Source: Plantago ovata
Taxonomy: Eukaryota; Streptophyta; Magnoliopsida; Lamiales; Plantaginaceae
Reading direction: 5' to 3'
NCBI GenBank assembly: GCA_028274465.1
Contig: CM051456.1
Span: 16,829,745 to 16,893,744 of the forward strand
Length of the DNA: 64,000 nucleotides
Each line of letters opens with the position of its first letter. Positions within the stretch are counted from its first letter, which is position 1. Below the pieces are notes generated by a model. The model ran no database searches. It had not been told where the DNA came from and worked only from the letters and a program-made list of their open reading frames with translations. This document shows, piece after piece, positions 62,011 to 64,000 of this stretch. Position numbers and translations under genes: made by a program.

Positions 62011-63658
62011 GAGTGGATCATGGGCGACAATCGGACATGCAAGTTACTGTGAACATGCATAAAATGCTAGTGCGTGGCGTTGATAATATATAGAATGTTT
62101 CAATCACCCGTACAAATTATGATAATGAGACTAATATATAACTAGTTGGTGAAACAGTAGTATATCGATCATTTCAGCTTTGTATAAGTTGGAAGACATG
62201 ATACAGAAGTGAATATAATGTCTATGGGGGTTACAAATCATTGTTGTGGTTGTTGGCATATATGGCAATGAATTCTTTTGTAGCATTTTGACATGAGAAA
62301 ATGAAAACCACCTTGTCACACAAAAGCTTTTGAAGTTTGAACCTTGTTAACTTACCAACCAAATAGTGATGGAATAGACCCAAAACAACAATTATATATG
62401 CTTCACCTACTTTTCCAAGGTAATATCGACCTAAAATGACCCATAGATAGCTAAATATATAATTCAATAATCAATGACATAAGCAGTGATGAAATGATGT
62501 TAAATTTCTTTTTATGCTTAGAGATTATGCCATTATGTACCTTAGTCCTTAGGGTCCTTGCCTTTCATGATGAAATTAAGAAGTTGTTGAGACGTTTAAT
62601 TTGCGGGTTCCACTAATGGATGCTTATTGCAGAAATTTTCATTTAACTTTACTAATCCGAAACCGTAAAGTTTAATCATATCTACGTCATGTCTGAAGAC
62701 TGCAGGTTCTGTTTTTCTCTATTTAGATGAATCTTTTAAATCATGTGATATGGCAAGTTGTGGTTTTTCATTTTTTATGGTTGAAGATAATATACTAATT
62801 CCAATACTAATAATATAATTAATGGATTTAGTGTTCAAAATATTATATTACTAGCTATTGTTATGTCGATAGAAAAATGAAAACATTTCTTACATTTTGT
62901 TTTAACATTAAATCTAACTACTCTATTTCTACTCATATACCACCTTATAACTTCAAAATAACACATATACCAACTTTATGTCTCCGTCACAGTTCGAATT
63001 CCCAAAAAAACTAAAATCATAACTCCTAAAAAAACTTGTTACATTTTGCTTCAACTAAAATCGACAATTTAGAAAATATCAGCAGGCATGCAGAGAGGAA
63101 GAAGACCATGACAACGCGTGTGCAATTTAAATATGTGAAGATAAGCAATATATGCCATAATTTAAAATCATAAATATAATTCATTGTCATTTTGTTTGAA
63201 AAACTATAAAGTTCAGTTGAGAGGATTTAGTAAGGAGGGAGAAAAAAAAAAAGAAATTAAAAAATAAATGGGGTGGTAGGTGAAGTTGGATGTTCTCCGG
63301 TTAACTTGCTCTGAATGGAGTAGTAGTGATTCAAACTTGAAAGCCACCTTTCATCATTATTATGTCACAAAGTAATCTCTCATTGCCATCAAGGAAATTT
63401 TGATGATCATGGACACTTAATTCAAATCACTCATCCTACTTACTATACTAATCATCATATTTCAGTTTACTTAATTTTATTCAACTGCATAGTGCATGTA
63501 ATATATGATATCTGATTTGTTGGTCGAAATATACATTACTTTTTTATGAAGATTTGACATATGATCCTGAAGTCCACTACGATTAAAAATCAATTTATGA
63601 ACTAGCTCCAATTAAGTGTTGTTTTCCGTTTGAATTAGCTCACCAACATCTCTTATGT
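62011..63658. other. Spacer without recognisable gene
   Basis: AT-rich; reading frames here lack family resemblance. Confidence 0.4.
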
Positions 63659-64000
63659 TTTTTGGAAAAAGCAAAATATATTATTAATATAAAAGAGTAC
63701 AAGAAAGACAAAAAATATAAGTGAATAAATGATGCACACCACACCTCACCGAGAACTTCACCCAAACCCTATAGAGTATAAAAGCATATTCAACTCCCGT
63801 ATCGTTAAGGCCGTACATTAACCTAACCATCCCCTTCATCTAGTATATCATCTTACGAGCAAGATGTCAAGAGTAGAAGGGGTGACGAATTGTCAAACAA
63901 CTCTAGTTAGCCCCAACAAATGAGATATCTTTCGTTGCAAGTTTAGAGAACTTAGCACGAAGACGAAAGATGATGCACTCGTAAAATTTGGGGCCTCAAT
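63659..64000 (-). mobile_element. Probable LINE 3' end, minus strand, cut by the window edge
   Basis: TTTTTTGGAAAAAGCAAAAT at about 63659, followed by ATTATTAATATAAAAGAGTACAAG, resembles the start of the LINE at 38909 (TTTTTTGGTAACGACAAAAT, then TTATTAAAAATGACGAAG). The T-run would be the polyA tail on the minus strand. No coding part is reached before the window ends. Confidence 0.45.

Overview
This window is nuclear DNA from a flowering plant, most likely a core eudicot. The genes have plant-type GT-AG introns and AT-rich spacers, and the proteins are plant-specific or plant-like: an HDA9-type histone deacetylase, an XS-domain protein, an IPT2-type tRNA isopentenyltransferase, a DUF674 protein, a DREB1/CBF-type factor and a plastidial arogenate dehydratase. 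Transposon debris is abundant. Short motifs such as TACGGAGTA/TACTCCGTA recur and hint at Caryophyllales, but this is a weak inference.

Layout. 1-5.9 kb: repeats only, including a 2.0 kb copia-type solo LTR that splits an older dispersed repeat, and two Stowaway-like MITEs. 5.98-10.5 kb: HDA9-like deacetylase, minus strand, 14 exons. 11.8-17.4 kb: RD/RS-rich XS-domain protein, minus strand, 3 coding exons. 17.9-22.3 kb: IPT2, plus strand, 11 exons, head to head with the XS gene. 24.1-25.0 kb: DUF674 gene with an unusual acidic insert and an apparent one-base frameshift. 26.7-27.4 kb: intronless DREB1/CBF-like gene, minus strand. 27.8-32.5 kb: young Ty1/copia element about 390 bp upstream of the DREB start codon. 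33.9 kb: tRNA-Leu(AAG), flanked by MITEs and a tRNA-derived SINE-like piece. 34-35 kb: diverged tandem duplication of unknown identity. 36.2 kb: hAT-type MITE. 37.5-38.8 kb: 5'-truncated LINE, plus strand. 38.9-51.2 kb: 5'-truncated LINE, minus strand, with a 13-bp target duplication, split by an 8.7 kb Ty3/gypsy chromovirus-like element. 51.7-57.9 kb: hAT-like MITE, SINE-like piece, a 1.54 kb non-autonomous CACTA element, and a polyA-tailed retrosequence with a 16-bp target duplication. 59.3-60.7 kb: intronless arogenate dehydratase. 60.7-64 kb: repeats only, ending in what looks like another LINE 3' end.

The host genes form no operon-like unit. They cover chromatin silencing (HDA9), a putative RNA-silencing-type protein (XS), tRNA modification and cis-zeatin supply (IPT2), stress transcription (DREB) and phenylalanine synthesis (ADT). 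The most notable structural features are the layered insertions, whose order can be read from target-site duplications, and the recent copia insertion beside a stress-regulator gene. I found no clear candidate for an entirely new biological system. The best leads are the DUF674 acidic insert with frameshift, the extra reading frame ahead of gag in the gypsy element, the retrosequence at 57.1-57.9 kb and the duplicated module next to the tRNA gene.
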